Positions 1-9,474 of a stretch of 64,000 bases of DNA are shown here, piece after piece. Each line of letters starts with the position of its first letter. The stretch's first letter is position 1. Both the position numbers and the translations under genes were made by a program. The stretch is from Stagonosporopsis chrysanthemi. Its lineage: Eukaryota > Ascomycota > Dothideomycetes > Pleosporales > Didymellaceae. The stretch spans positions 62,001 through 126,000 of the forward strand of contig JAFISE010000052.1 of NCBI GenBank assembly GCA_022560025.1, written 5' to 3'. The notes beneath the pieces were generated by a model, which did not search any database, had not been told where the DNA came from, and saw only the letters and a program-made list of their open reading frames with translations.

Positions 1-486
1 ATCCTACACAGCGGATGCGTCTAGCGCAAGACAAATGCCATGTTTGAGAGGTGCATGGCTCCCGCTGTCGTAGCCGTCAGTCGGTGCAACAGAACGGTGG
101 ATCGGCTCAGGTACGCGACTGTTCCTGCACAGATGACGTAGTATAGCGTCGTGATCTCGCGATGCAGGTCGCTCCTTTCCACCGCATGTAGACCCCTGTC
201 GCAGATCGCGCTTTTGACACGACAGCACCTCGCGCCAGCACATCTAGATCCACCCCCACAGTCAGTCTTATTCTATTGCCCTCGGGGATGCCCCCCATCT
301 CTTCGTCGTTCGCTTTGGTAATCCATGCAACCGAATTAGCAATTACCACGCAACATCTCAGACCGAGCCACGGAACGGTATCCCTCGGCATACGAAGATA
401 AGCTTCCGCTAGGTCGGTCCTTTATCCTTCATCGACCCAGCTCTTGCGTCAGAGACTAACCATATGCAGTGCATCCGTGACCCATC
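1..486. other. Left-edge non-coding stretch
   Basis: No convincing gene is visible; short open frames here lack codon structure or family motifs. Just before the first gene there is a branch-site plus acceptor-like pair (gactaac, then catatgcag ending at 469). This suggests an intron in the 5' leader of the following gene. If the intron is not removed, an ATG at 464 opens a 23-codon frame that ends at 535 and overlaps the main start out of frame. Confidence 0.4.
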
Positions 487-1380
487 ATGGCAAACTACGT
501 CGATGCTTCTGCGCAGACAGAATGGGCGGGATTGATGCAGAAGGACATTGTTCGTCCAGACGCCTTCATCTCCCCCGCTCCATTCCCAGACGCAAGCACA
601 CCGCCAGAGGAACCACTAACAAACAAGGACCAGTGTGTTGGCGACCTACCGACAAAATCACCGGCAGAACAACGAGGACAGCCACAGACACCACCGCAGT
701 CGACAGAGCCACCGCAAGAAGTCGTTCCGACCATGTCAACATCACCACTGCTCTCTAGACGTCAGAATCGTCCGGCTTTTGTACCTCGCATTGATCTCCC
801 TTCTCCAACCTTGCCACCAATTGTGCCAAGACCGTTCGTCGACGAAGTCCCTGCATCACCACCGCCGTCTGCCCTCGTTCTATCGCCATTGCCTGAGGCC
901 AACAAGCGTTTCGCTGGTCACACTCCCTTGTATGCAGGATCGCCATCCCAAAGCACGCCTAAGACGCAGCCTCCCATTCATCACCTGCAACCGATAGTGC
1001 CGGAGGCACTCCAGTCATTACCAATACACGAGTTGATCGTTGAGCAAGATCTCAGCCAAGATGGCGACACGGAAGCGCAGCCAGAAGAGGAGAGCCAGGC
1101 AGCAACACCACAAGAAGATCTTGCCCTGACCGGACCATTAACCCTCGCGCCCAATCCAGGTGATGGAACTTCCGACAACATCGTACTCAGCGTGCTGGAC
1201 AAGGAGCTCAGCAAGCTAGCGCAGCTACAAGAACAGGAAGACGGCGCCACGGAGAACCACCAGCCTCTCAGTCGCCAAGGATCGTCGGAGTCGCGCACAT
1301 CAGAGCCTCGGCCGGTGGATGGAGTCATTCTCAAGAAAACAGTACCAATGAACTTTGGAGCACCGCTGGGAGAAGTATAG
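487..1380 (+). CDS. Uncharacterised proline/serine-rich protein
   Basis: An uninterrupted frame of 297 residues. I do not recognise a family. It is low in complexity: rich in Pro, Ser, Gln and Glu, with repeated PP and SP pairs in the first two thirds, an acidic Gln/Glu stretch around residues 185-215, and a helical, Lys/Glu-rich stretch (VLDKELSKLAQLQEQ) near residue 240. The C-terminus, ending LKKTVPMNFGAPLGEV, is less biased and could be a short conserved tail. No signal peptide or membrane segment is visible, so a cytosolic or nuclear disordered protein is most likely. The ATG is preceded by a probable 5'-leader intron acceptor at 469. In the frame upstream of this ATG there is an in-frame TGA, so the start is fixed unless further coding exons lie beyond the window. 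Confidence 0.55.
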   Translation: MANYVDASAQTEWAGLMQKDIVRPDAFISPAPFPDASTPPEEPLTNKDQCVGDLPTKSPAEQRGQPQTPPQSTEPPQEVVPTMSTSPLLSRRQNRPAFVPRIDLPSPTLPPIVPRPFVDEVPASPPPSALVLSPLPEANKRFAGHTPLYAGSPSQSTPKTQPPIHHLQPIVPEALQSLPIHELIVEQDLSQDGDTEAQPEEESQAATPQEDLALTGPLTLAPNPGDGTSDNIVLSVLDKELSKLAQLQEQEDGATENHQPLSRQGSSESRTSEPRPVDGVILKKTVPMNFGAPLGEV

Positions 1381-1754
1381 CCTACGTCGAACGGCTTGTC
1401 GAGCCGGGGCCACAGCAAACGTGCGTCACACGATGAAGATTTTGGCATAGCCCAGCAGAAAGCCGAGGAAAAGGAGTTTGAATAAGAGCATAGATAGCCA
1501 ACAGCATTATAAAGCGATACCCAGAGGAGTCAGTACTGCGTTACAACGCGTTCCAGAACAACGACCTCCAGCATGACGATTAGAATAGAAATCAGAAGCA
1601 TTGCTATGCGAACCAAATCATTGACACTTTGACGAATTCTGACATGCTCCATCATTCAACACTTCGGCTTGGCCGTTTACTGTACAATGTTTCTACATGA
1701 AGGACATCCACATGCATATTCTACACGCCCGCTTCCCCTCCCTATAACGCTGCA
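1381..1754. other. Convergent intergenic region
   Basis: This 374-bp stretch lies between the 3' ends of the proline-rich gene and mL46. It is AT-richer than the flanking genes and carries no open frame with coding character. It presumably holds the two polyadenylation regions; no specific terminator sequence can be defined. Confidence 0.4.
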
Positions 1755-2826
1755 TTACCGCTCAGCAAGCATGTTCTTGATCTGGCGCCAGTAGTCGCCA
1801 TCAACGGCCGTCGCCAGCTCGTCCTTGTGCAGCCACTTGAAGTCCTGCAACCCAAGCTTGTTGTCTTTGAGATTTGCCTGGCCGGCCATGATGCGCGCCT
1901 TGAGGAAGAACGTCTTGGAGCCTTGCTCCTGCAGCCCCGTAGCGGTGGACTTGGCGCTGGCGTAGTTGTGCTGGTAGTGGCCGACGGGCACGTGGCCGAC
2001 AAGCCAGGTGTTCATGTTCACGCCGCCGGACTGGGTGATGATGCGTTGCGCAGCCTGTACCAGTCAGTCAGTGTTTTCGTTCAGTGGTGGGTGTGTGGGG
2101 CAAAGGGCGCAGACGTACCCCGTGCAGATTCTCGTCCTGCAGCTTGTCCTGCGGGAACTCCCACCGGCCCTCCTTGTTCTTCACAAGCAGGTACAGTGTC
2201 CGCTGCAGCGCGCGCGCAAGACTCTTCGTGTCGTTCTCCTCATCTGCCTTGGTGATCCTGCTAGGCGGCCGCTCAAATGCATCGCCCTGATCTTTCGTCG
2301 CATTCGCCGCCGCCGCCTCAACTCCGCTCTCGTTCTCTGCGCCCGTCGTCTCCGCGTCCTCCAGCAGCCGGTCAACCTGCCACTGCAGCTCGCTCTCCTT
2401 GGCTCCAACCAGCACCTCGTCATTCCACGCATCCTCACCGTAGCCCTTGTACCGCCCAATGTCGCGTGCGGGCGTCAGTCGCTGCGCCATCTTCCGCTTC
2501 CATTCTCGGTCTGCCGGTGTCCGCGCTTTGACGTAGAAGTATCGTGTGAAAGGCAGTGCGGTGCGCTCGTTGAGGCGCTTCTGGTACAGGAAGAAGGCCT
2601 CTTCGAAGGGGTGTAGGTCGCGCGTTATTTGTGGGGGACGGGAGAGCAGGACGCCTGCATTGACCGCGTAGGAGGTTGAGGGCGAGGACTGAGCCACGGG
2701 AGGGATGTGCTGGGCGAGGGCGTCCTCGGAGGTGGGAGCTACGGCGGCTGCTGTTGCGAAAGTGCGCGAGGTGGTGGTTCTACACGAGCGGCATACCGAC
2801 TGGCCTGGTTCGATTAGCATTGGCAC
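1755..2826 (-). CDS. MRPL17: Mitochondrial large ribosomal subunit protein mL46
   Basis: Two exons: 2826..2119 and 2054..1755, with an intron carrying GTACGT donor and a GTACAG acceptor. The product is 335 aa. It is a structural protein of the mitochondrial 54S subunit (yeast Mrpl17, human MRPL46). The N-terminus (SCRTTTSRTFATAAA) is rich in Arg, Ser and Thr with few acids, as expected of a mitochondrial targeting sequence. The middle contains LSRPPQITRDLHPFEEAFF, a family signature, and the C-terminal half has the Nudix-fold core of mL46 (KEGRWEFPQ, then GSKTFFLKARI and GLQDFKWLHKDEL). The exon join reads ENLHG-AAQRIITQSGG without breaking frame. The insert around residues 160-195 is Glu/Ala/Asp-rich. 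It is divergent from CCT8 across about 820 bp. Confidence 0.88.
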
Positions 2827-3645
2827 TTTCTTCTCTGATCAAAAAGATTTCACCTGCTCTCGCAGCCACCCGCCGTGTCTGATGCGCGTTCATCACTGCG
2901 TCGGGGTCTGCTCGCGATGGACGGCTTGCGGTTCATCAAGCTATGTTCAAAAAGTCGAGATGGAGAAGCAGGTCTGTGCGGGCAGTCTAGCTTGGCGTTC
3001 CTATAAGAACTTTTATCCACCGCGGGAGTGGGCTTCACTTCTATATGGCCCTCCTTATCCCCAGCGTGTCGCTTTTTCCTACCAGACGCTGGTCATTTAA
3101 TGGAGCCTAGAGGAATCGAGCAGTCTTTTTCGCTAGCAGTACCTTCAAATTGTTCCAAGGCGTACAGCTAGATAGATTTTGCTCACATCTCCGCAATATT
3201 CGTGATGTGCTTTTCTAGTCGTGTGCAACGCGTGGAGTGCAGTTTGTGCCGCCAGACATGTGCAGCACCTCTCAGCACTCGCCGGCGGCTCCAGAGACGT
3301 GCTGAAGTACGCGACTTGCATGGTTTCTGTTAAAAGATCAGGTATACTTTGAACCCTGCCACAGACATGCAGGTTTGCTGAAATGGCGACGACGTGTGGA
3401 CTACCATAAGCAACCTATGGACAAAATGAATTCAATGAATTCATAAGCTTCCAGTGTACTCGGGTCCAGCTTGTGCCAATTGACGTCGTCCAAACCCGTC
3501 TTTCCCATCTCGTGTCGATCGTGTCCTACCCCCGCGGCGGTTGCTTTCGCCGACGCCAAGCCATCTGTAAATTTACCGTACAACGCGTCCCGCGCTCAGC
3601 TGCCAGGCACACTCAAACCCCAGATACCCCTCACACGCCGCCAAC
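2827..3645. other. Divergent promoter region, mL46 / CCT8
   Basis: About 820 bp separates the two outward-facing starts. No coding-quality frame is seen. Two EcoRI-type gaattc palindromes sit 10 bp apart near 3428-3443, followed by an aagctt, giving a run of alternating GAA and TTC triplets. The spacing does not match the canonical nGAAnnTTCnnGAAn heat-shock element, so I do not call one. The 60 bases before CCT8 are C-rich, which is typical of a 5' leader of a well-expressed fungal gene. Confidence 0.4.
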
Positions 3646-5418
3646 ATGTCTCTCTCGATACCCAACGCCCCGAACTCTGGGCTGTTCAAGCAGGGCTACC
3701 AGAAGTGAGAATTCCTACCCCGCCTACAACACGTGTGCTCTGCTAACCACCCCACGACAGCTACGACGCTGAGGATGGCGCCGTCATTCGCAACATCGAT
3801 GCCTGCAGAACGATTGCCCAGACTGTCCAGACCTCCCTGGGTCCCTTCGGGCGCAACAAGATCGTCATCAACCACCTCCAGAAGATGATTCTTACCTCCG
3901 ACGCTGCGACAATATTGAGGGAACTCGAGGTTGTGCACCCCGCGGCAAAGCTGCTGGTCATGGCCAGTCAGCAGCAGGAGGCAGAGATGGGCGATGCGAC
4001 AAACCTCGTTATCGTCCTCGCCGGTGAGCTGCTGAAGAAAGCAGAGGAGCTTATCCGCATGGGTCTCAAGACAAGCGACATTGTTCTGGGATACGAGAAG
4101 GCACAGAACGCGGCACAGCAGGTTCTTGAGGGTATGGGAACTTTCTACAGTCTGGTATATTGAAGCTCACGGCAACGCAGAACTCGTGTGCGACAAGGTC
4201 GCCGATATTCGATCGCAAGAAGAGCTCGCAAAGGCCATTCGCACTGTCGTCGCCGCGAAGCAGTCTGGCAGCGAAGACTTCCTCGCCGATCTCGTCGCAG
4301 AGGCCGTTCTCGCCGTTCTCCCAAAGAACCCCGTCAACTTCAACGTCGACAACGTCCGCGTGGTCAAGATCATGGGAGGTGCGCTGGAGCAGAGCAAGGT
4401 CGTCAAGGGTATGGTCTTCGCAAGATCGCCAGAGGGCAATGTCACAAAGGCCGTCAAGGCCAAGGTCGGCGTGTTCTCGTGCCCCATCGACATCTCACAG
4501 ACCGAGACCAAGGGCACGGTTCTGCTTCACAACGCGAAGGAGATGATGGACTTCACAAAGGGCGAGGAGCAACAGGTTGAGCAGGCCATCAAGGAACTGC
4601 ACGACTCTGGCATCCGTGTCGTAGTTGCTGGTTCCACCATCGGCGAGCTTGCCCAACACTACCTCAACCGCTACAACATGCTCACCATCAAGATTCTTTC
4701 AAAGTTCGAGCTCCGACGGTTATGCCGCGTTGTTGGCGCCACACCTCTGGCGCGCCTGGGCGCGCCCATGCCGGACGAGATGGGCAGTATCGATATAGTT
4801 GAGACTCTCGAGATTGGTGGTGACCGCGTTACCGTGTTCAGACAGGAGAACGAGCAGACGCGGACAGCGACCCTCGTCCTGCGTGGTGCTACACAAAATC
4901 ACCTCGACGACGTTGAGCGTGCCATCGATGACGGTGTCAATGTCGTCAAGGCCATCACCCGCGACCCGCGACTCGTACCTGGAGCAGGAGCCACAGAGAT
5001 GCAACTCATCGAGCGCATCAAGACCATTGCCGACAAGACCCCCGGTCTCGCACAGTACTCGATCCGCAAATTTGCCGAAGCTTTCGAAGTCATTCCCCGC
5101 ACCCTCGCCGAATCAGCAGGACTAGACGCCACTGAGGTTCTTGCACGCCTGTATGTTGCACACGCCGCACAGAAGGGCCGTAAGGACGACGAGTGGACAG
5201 TCGGTGTCGACATTGAGAACGACGACAACACCGGTGTTCTCGATGCCAAGGAGGAGGGCATCCTGGATCTGTGGGTCAGCAAGAGCTGGGCCATCAAGCT
5301 GTCCACCGAGGCTGCCAGGACAGTGCTGAGCGTTGACCAGATCATTGTCGCCAGGCAAGCCGGTGGACCGAAGATGCCAGGGAAGGCGCAGCAGGGTAAC
5401 TGGGACAACGACGATTAG
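3646..5418 (+). CDS. CCT8: T-complex protein 1 subunit theta (CCT8)
   Basis: Three exons (3646..3704, 3761..4131, 4181..5418) give 555 aa, the usual length. This is one of eight subunits of the cytosolic TRiC/CCT ring chaperonin that folds actin, tubulin and WD40 proteins using ATP. Diagnostic features: the N-terminal SIPNAPNSGLFKQGYQN of theta subunits, TSLGPFGRNKIV (equatorial nucleotide-binding loop), and later PGAGATEMQL and VGVDIENDD. The usual GDGT ATP motif reads GDATNLV here. The exon 1/2 join creates the codon of Asn20, and the exon 2/3 join creates a Glu codon (VLE-ELVCDKV). Both introns are about 50-56 nt with GTGAGA and GTATGG donors. The tail ends GKAQQGNWDNDD. It is a single-copy housekeeping gene, and I see nothing degenerate. 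Confidence 0.95.
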
Positions 5419-5855
5419 ATCTGAGCACGCCTATAAGAGTGTATAATGACATGGAATGAACTGGTGTTCATACGCGGCAATTATCCGGACACAGCTTAGT
5501 CTGTACTTTGATGTGTGCTGGTCATAATGGTGAGATGACTAACGCGGCTATCTAAATCACCAACATGTCTCTGTCACACTCCTGACAGACTGTCCGCGGA
5601 CCAAAGATAAGACCGCAACATATCTCATGTAGATCCGGAGATAGGTACATCTATCCCGCTGCGGAACCAACCTGCCTTATCCGGGCCAACCATGTCGTAA
5701 AATGAAAGATATAACTATCACCCAAACCTCCGCTCCCAAAAGTGAATACCTCAACTACCACCTCCAGTCAGCAGACACACCCAGCGAACCACTCTAAATA
5801 CCACACCACACCACTACCGCCACAGATCCCCACTACCATCAACCTCGCACCCACC
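5419..5855. other. Intergenic, CCT8 3' end and isochorismatase promoter
   Basis: No gene is supported. The segment from 5735 on is strongly C- and A-rich (cacc and cca repeats), a typical fungal leader. The open frame of the next gene extends upstream to an ATG at 5742, but that stretch encodes only Thr/Ser/His-rich filler. The ATG at 5856, in a CACCATGGCC context, is the better start. Confidence 0.4.
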
Positions 5856-6833
5856 ATGGCCGCCCCCTCCCCTGCACTCCCAGAACCACACGCCCACCGC
5901 AAAGCCCACATCGGCCCCCCCTCCTCCTCCTGGCTACACTCCTCCCTCACCGGCTTCGACCTAACCCGCTCCTCACCCACACACCCCGCCCCCAGCCCAC
6001 GCCTCACCCTGCACACAACAACCGCCCCGATAACCCTCTCCCCCTCCACAACAGCTTTGTTGGTAATCGACATGCAAAATTTCTTCCTTTCGCCCGCGCT
6101 GGGCCGCGAGCCCACGGGCCCGGGACACAGGGCGTGCGATAAGCTGGTCAGCGGCGCGGTGCCGGCGGCGCGGCGGGCGGGGGTCAGGGTCGTGTGGGTG
6201 AATTGGGGGGTGAGTGACGAGGAGGTGGGGGATGTGCCGGCGGGGGTGGGGCGGGCGTTTGGATTTGTGAGTGTGAGTGAAGAAGAAGGAGAGAGGGAAG
6301 GGGTAGGGAAGGGCAAGGGGGGAGTGCGTGTCAGTGTTGACAAACACGGTAATCCGCGCAAGAACGGTGTCTACGCCGGCATAGGCAGCCCCCTGGGCCC
6401 CGTCACGCTGGACTCGGGCGCATCCATCGACGGCGGCAATTTACTTATGCGCGACACCTGGAACGCGGACCTCTATTCCCCGTTGCGCGCGCTCTTCGAC
6501 CAGGGCAAAACCCTCCCTACGCGCCCCGACGTCTGGGTGCATAAGAACCGCATGTCTGCGCTTTGGGGGGCCACGTCACCGCTGCAGCAGTTTCTGGAGC
6601 AGGAGGGCATTACGACGCTGTTGTTTGCGGGGGTCAATACGGATCAATGTGTTGGCGGTACGTTGACGGATGCGTTTAGCAAGGGGTATGATTGCGTGTT
6701 GCTGAGTGATGGGTGTGGGACAAGCAGCCCGGGGTTTGCGCAGGAATGCTGGGAGTATAATGCTGCGAATACGTTTGGATTTTGTACGAGCTGTGAGGAG
6801 TTTGCTAAGGGGGTGGATAGGATGGAGGAGTGA
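5856..6833 (+). CDS. Isochorismatase-family cysteine hydrolase
   Basis: A 325-residue product from the ATG at 5856; a further in-frame ATG at 5742 is judged too weak. The isochorismatase fold is shown by LLVIDMQNFFLS (catalytic Asp72), a lysine in VWVHKNRMSALW (Lys230) and the nucleophile in TDQCVGGTLTDA (Cys265), that is, the Asp-Lys-Cys triad of the family. Members hydrolyse isochorismate, nicotinamide or other small amides, and the substrate cannot be read from sequence. Between the first beta strands and the DKHGNPRKNG segment there is an insert of about 30 residues rich in Glu, Gly and Lys, encoded by an unusually purine-rich run (about 6265-6340). It begins GTGAGTGTGAG, so an unrecognised intron there is possible. 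No signal peptide; probably cytosolic. It ends 51 bp from the convergent Vms1 gene. Confidence 0.8.
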   Translation: MAAPSPALPEPHAHRKAHIGPPSSSWLHSSLTGFDLTRSSPTHPAPSPRLTLHTTTAPITLSPSTTALLVIDMQNFFLSPALGREPTGPGHRACDKLVSGAVPAARRAGVRVVWVNWGVSDEEVGDVPAGVGRAFGFVSVSEEEGEREGVGKGKGGVRVSVDKHGNPRKNGVYAGIGSPLGPVTLDSGASIDGGNLLMRDTWNADLYSPLRALFDQGKTLPTRPDVWVHKNRMSALWGATSPLQQFLEQEGITTLLFAGVNTDQCVGGTLTDAFSKGYDCVLLSDGCGTSSPGFAQECWEYNAANTFGFCTSCEEFAKGVDRMEE

Positions 6834-6884
6834 GGTCATTTTCAATCCTGTGGTAGGACAGTGTTGGATTATGGTGTGGATCAA

Positions 6885-8907
6885 CTACTTGCCCTGGGCG
6901 AATCGCTTCATCCGCTCTTCTGCTGCACGTGCACGCCTCTCTCGCTCGAGGCGTGCTTGGGCTTCTGGTGTGAGGCCTCTTGCTTGCTCTTCGCGGATTT
7001 CGGCTGCTGTTTTCACGGGTAATGCACCAAGCGTCTTCCCTTTACCCAGGCGCTGTGTTGTACGTGATGCTTCTGCTGCCTCGCTTTCCTTCCTTACACG
7101 CTCAGTCTCCGCTTTTCTGCGCTCAGATTCTGCTTTCGACTCGGCAGCCTTCTCAGACTTGTCTTCTGCTTCACGCTTCTCCGCCTCTGCTTTCGTCAGA
7201 GCTGCAGGTACGCCAGCTTCCTCCCAATTCCATGCTGATTCGCCGAGCTCGGATCGTGCTACGCGGAAAGCGTCGCGGGTCGCTCGGTCCCCTGCTAAAG
7301 TGAAAGGTGTCCGCGCGTCGTCGTTCATGATTGTAGGGTCTGCTCCAGCCTTGGTAAGCAGGGCGGAGATAATGGGAGCGGAATTGAGTGAAGCGGCCAA
7401 ATGAAGTGGTGTCGGCGTGTGATGGTTCTCTGGTAAGAACGTGAACATGGGCGGGATATTGTTTGTCTTGATGTAGCTGAGCAGCGCTGGTACTTTCGAG
7501 CGTCTGATCAAGGGGATGATCTGGGACGTGTGGAGCATCGCCGCCTCGTCTTCCTTTGATGGTCTCTGAGGCTTTGGTTTCGCTACTGGTTTCTTCGCCG
7601 GATCTTCGTGCTGCGGTGCATTTAGGGCCGCAAGTGCCGCTTCGTCGATGGTGCTCTGCTTCACTCGCGTAAGCTCGACGAACGCGCGCATCAGCTCCTT
7701 CTGCGTTGCCCGCCTTGTGCTGAAAGGAAACCCTCTGTTCCTCGGATCATTGTTTCGAAGAATCTGCCCCTCGTACGGTCCGAACAGTGTGCGTCGATTT
7801 GTGGCACCTGTCGCACGCACGAAGATCAGGTCTGCAGTATCGATCATCGACTTCCAACTCGTCAGCAGGTCGCGGACCTCCTGGATAAGTGCATTCTCAT
7901 TATACCGTCGTATCGAGGAGCCTGCTGAGTGGGCGTTGCCTTTCGCATTATCGTTCGCCGATTGCGAGCCACCCTGCTTTCGTCGTGTTGTATATCGGTG
8001 GAAGGTTTTATGTGCGATAACTGTAGCCGACCGCTCGTCAACACCAGTATGGCTCTTGCCGACCTTTGGTGCAAGCGCCACAATCATCGCGGCGAAGTGG
8101 CCGCCACCAATCATGGCGAGGAAGTAGTGCGGCCCAATATCTGTCTGAGGAAGCTGTACACCGCCTTCAGAAGGCTTGACTTTCGGCGGCTGCATAGGAG
8201 CGAGCTGCTTATTCCGTATTGTCTCGACGATGTGCGACTCTTCCTCTTGCTCTGCATTCGTGAGAATGGCGCGGTATACCCCCAGCGATGTATTCTGAGG
8301 TAGCTTGGGGGAGGTAAACCAAAGCAAAGGGGCGTTGCCAGGCCCACGCTGCTTCTTCTTCGCGGCGATTTCATCAAATTCGGGGTCTGAAATCTTGGCT
8401 TGCTTCTTCAACAGCGCGCTCAGCGTGGAGTCCTTCGGCCTGCCATTCTCGTCCTCCTCGTCTTCGTCTGATTCGGACGACTCAGAGCCCGATATGCTCT
8501 CGTCCAGGTCTCCAATGAGTTTCTCGAATTCAGCTTCTCCCACAGGCTTCTGTCCTTTTATTTTCTGCTTCAGGTTGTAGCCGTGCAAGTCTGATCGTAC
8601 GTGTTTGCGCTGCTCGGCCACGGAGCTGAAGTTGAGAGCGCAGAGGTTGCATGATGTAGCCTTTGGCGCGCTGCCATCTTCTCCTTCCAGCTTTTCTGTG
8701 GGCTCGTTCGAGGGTTCGTTCGACGGTACCTGCGCTTCAGATGCTGGCGCAGTGATCGGTCGTCCGGATTGGTCTTTGTATTCGAGGGTTGCCAACAGCT
8801 CTTTTGGCAGGTCGAACACTGCGAGTGTGAGCAATAGTACAAGTCTTCTAGCTGCGAAACCTACCATACAGTGGTCGCTGTTGCAAGTCGTCGCCCTTCT
8901 GCGCCAT
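6885..8907 (-). CDS. VMS1: Vms1/ANKZF1 tRNA-cleaving ribosome quality-control factor
   Basis: Two exons: a 43-nt first exon 8907..8865 (MAQKGDDLQQRPLY) and 8818..6885, separated by a 46-nt intron; 658 aa. Reading without the intron would give a spurious hydrophobic N-terminus. In yeast and man this protein releases nascent chains from stalled 60S subunits by cleaving peptidyl-tRNA, and works with Cdc48/p97 at mitochondria. Visible parts in order: YVFDLPKELL leader; C2H2 finger (Cys71, Cys74, His87, His93); acidic linker 118-140; VLRF1 release-factor-like domain with MIGGGHFAAMI (about 250) and the conserved loop RRKQGGSQSAND (293-304), whose Gln-Gly-Gly-rich loop is the catalytic region of the family; ankyrin repeats (TPLHLAASLNSAPIISALL, about 510-560); a charged coiled coil; and near the C-terminus RERRARAAEER, which fits the VIM p97-binding pattern RX5AAX2R. 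All key features are intact. Confidence 0.93.
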
Positions 8908-9474
8908 CCTGTCCTGTATTCCCGTGGTAAGAATGCTGAGTTGTCGCTATGGAGCTGCACGAGGCAGCAGCTTGTGAATTTGGTGGGGAGTCAGAACGAT
9001 GACGTGCACCGCCGCAAGTCAGACGCGCGCGTAAGCTGACAGCCGCGCTTGTCCACACTTTCTCATCTACCTTCCTGGCTCTTCTATATAAGAGACGAGT
9101 TTTTGTTTACAAATTTTTGTTCTCGCTATCTTGTACCAAATAGCGGCCGAATTCACGTCACGCAGGAGGCACGTATCTGAGCATAGCTTTGTTTGAACAT
9201 GTGGTAGTCGATCTCAACCATATCCCTAGACTCATACAACATCGCCTGATGAGAGAATTCAGAGCGGAAAAACGCCACATGTGAAATGAAGCTTAGACAA
9301 TGATACACGGCCACCATAACCTCTCGGAGAAGTCTCCATCGCACTCCAAGATCACACCATATCCAAGCCACCATTATCGCCTTTTTCCAAACAAACCGCA
9401 GCCTCAACCATCTACCCTTGGTCAACCAAGGAAGCATCAGAACAAAAGTCTGATCTAGAAGTTGGAACCATACT
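8908..9474. other. Divergent promoter region, VMS1 / F-box gene
   Basis: 567 bp with no supported gene. A TATA-like element (tatataag, 9085-9092) sits about 180 bp upstream of VMS1 read on the minus strand and 385 bp upstream of the F-box start on the plus strand, so its owner is unclear. Short open frames on the minus strand (9153-9503) have no recognisable motif. Confidence 0.4.

Noticed and set aside
3420..3460. Heat-shock element upstream of CCT8
   Set aside because: GAA and TTC triplets alternate but without the two-base spacing of nGAAnnTTCnnGAAn.
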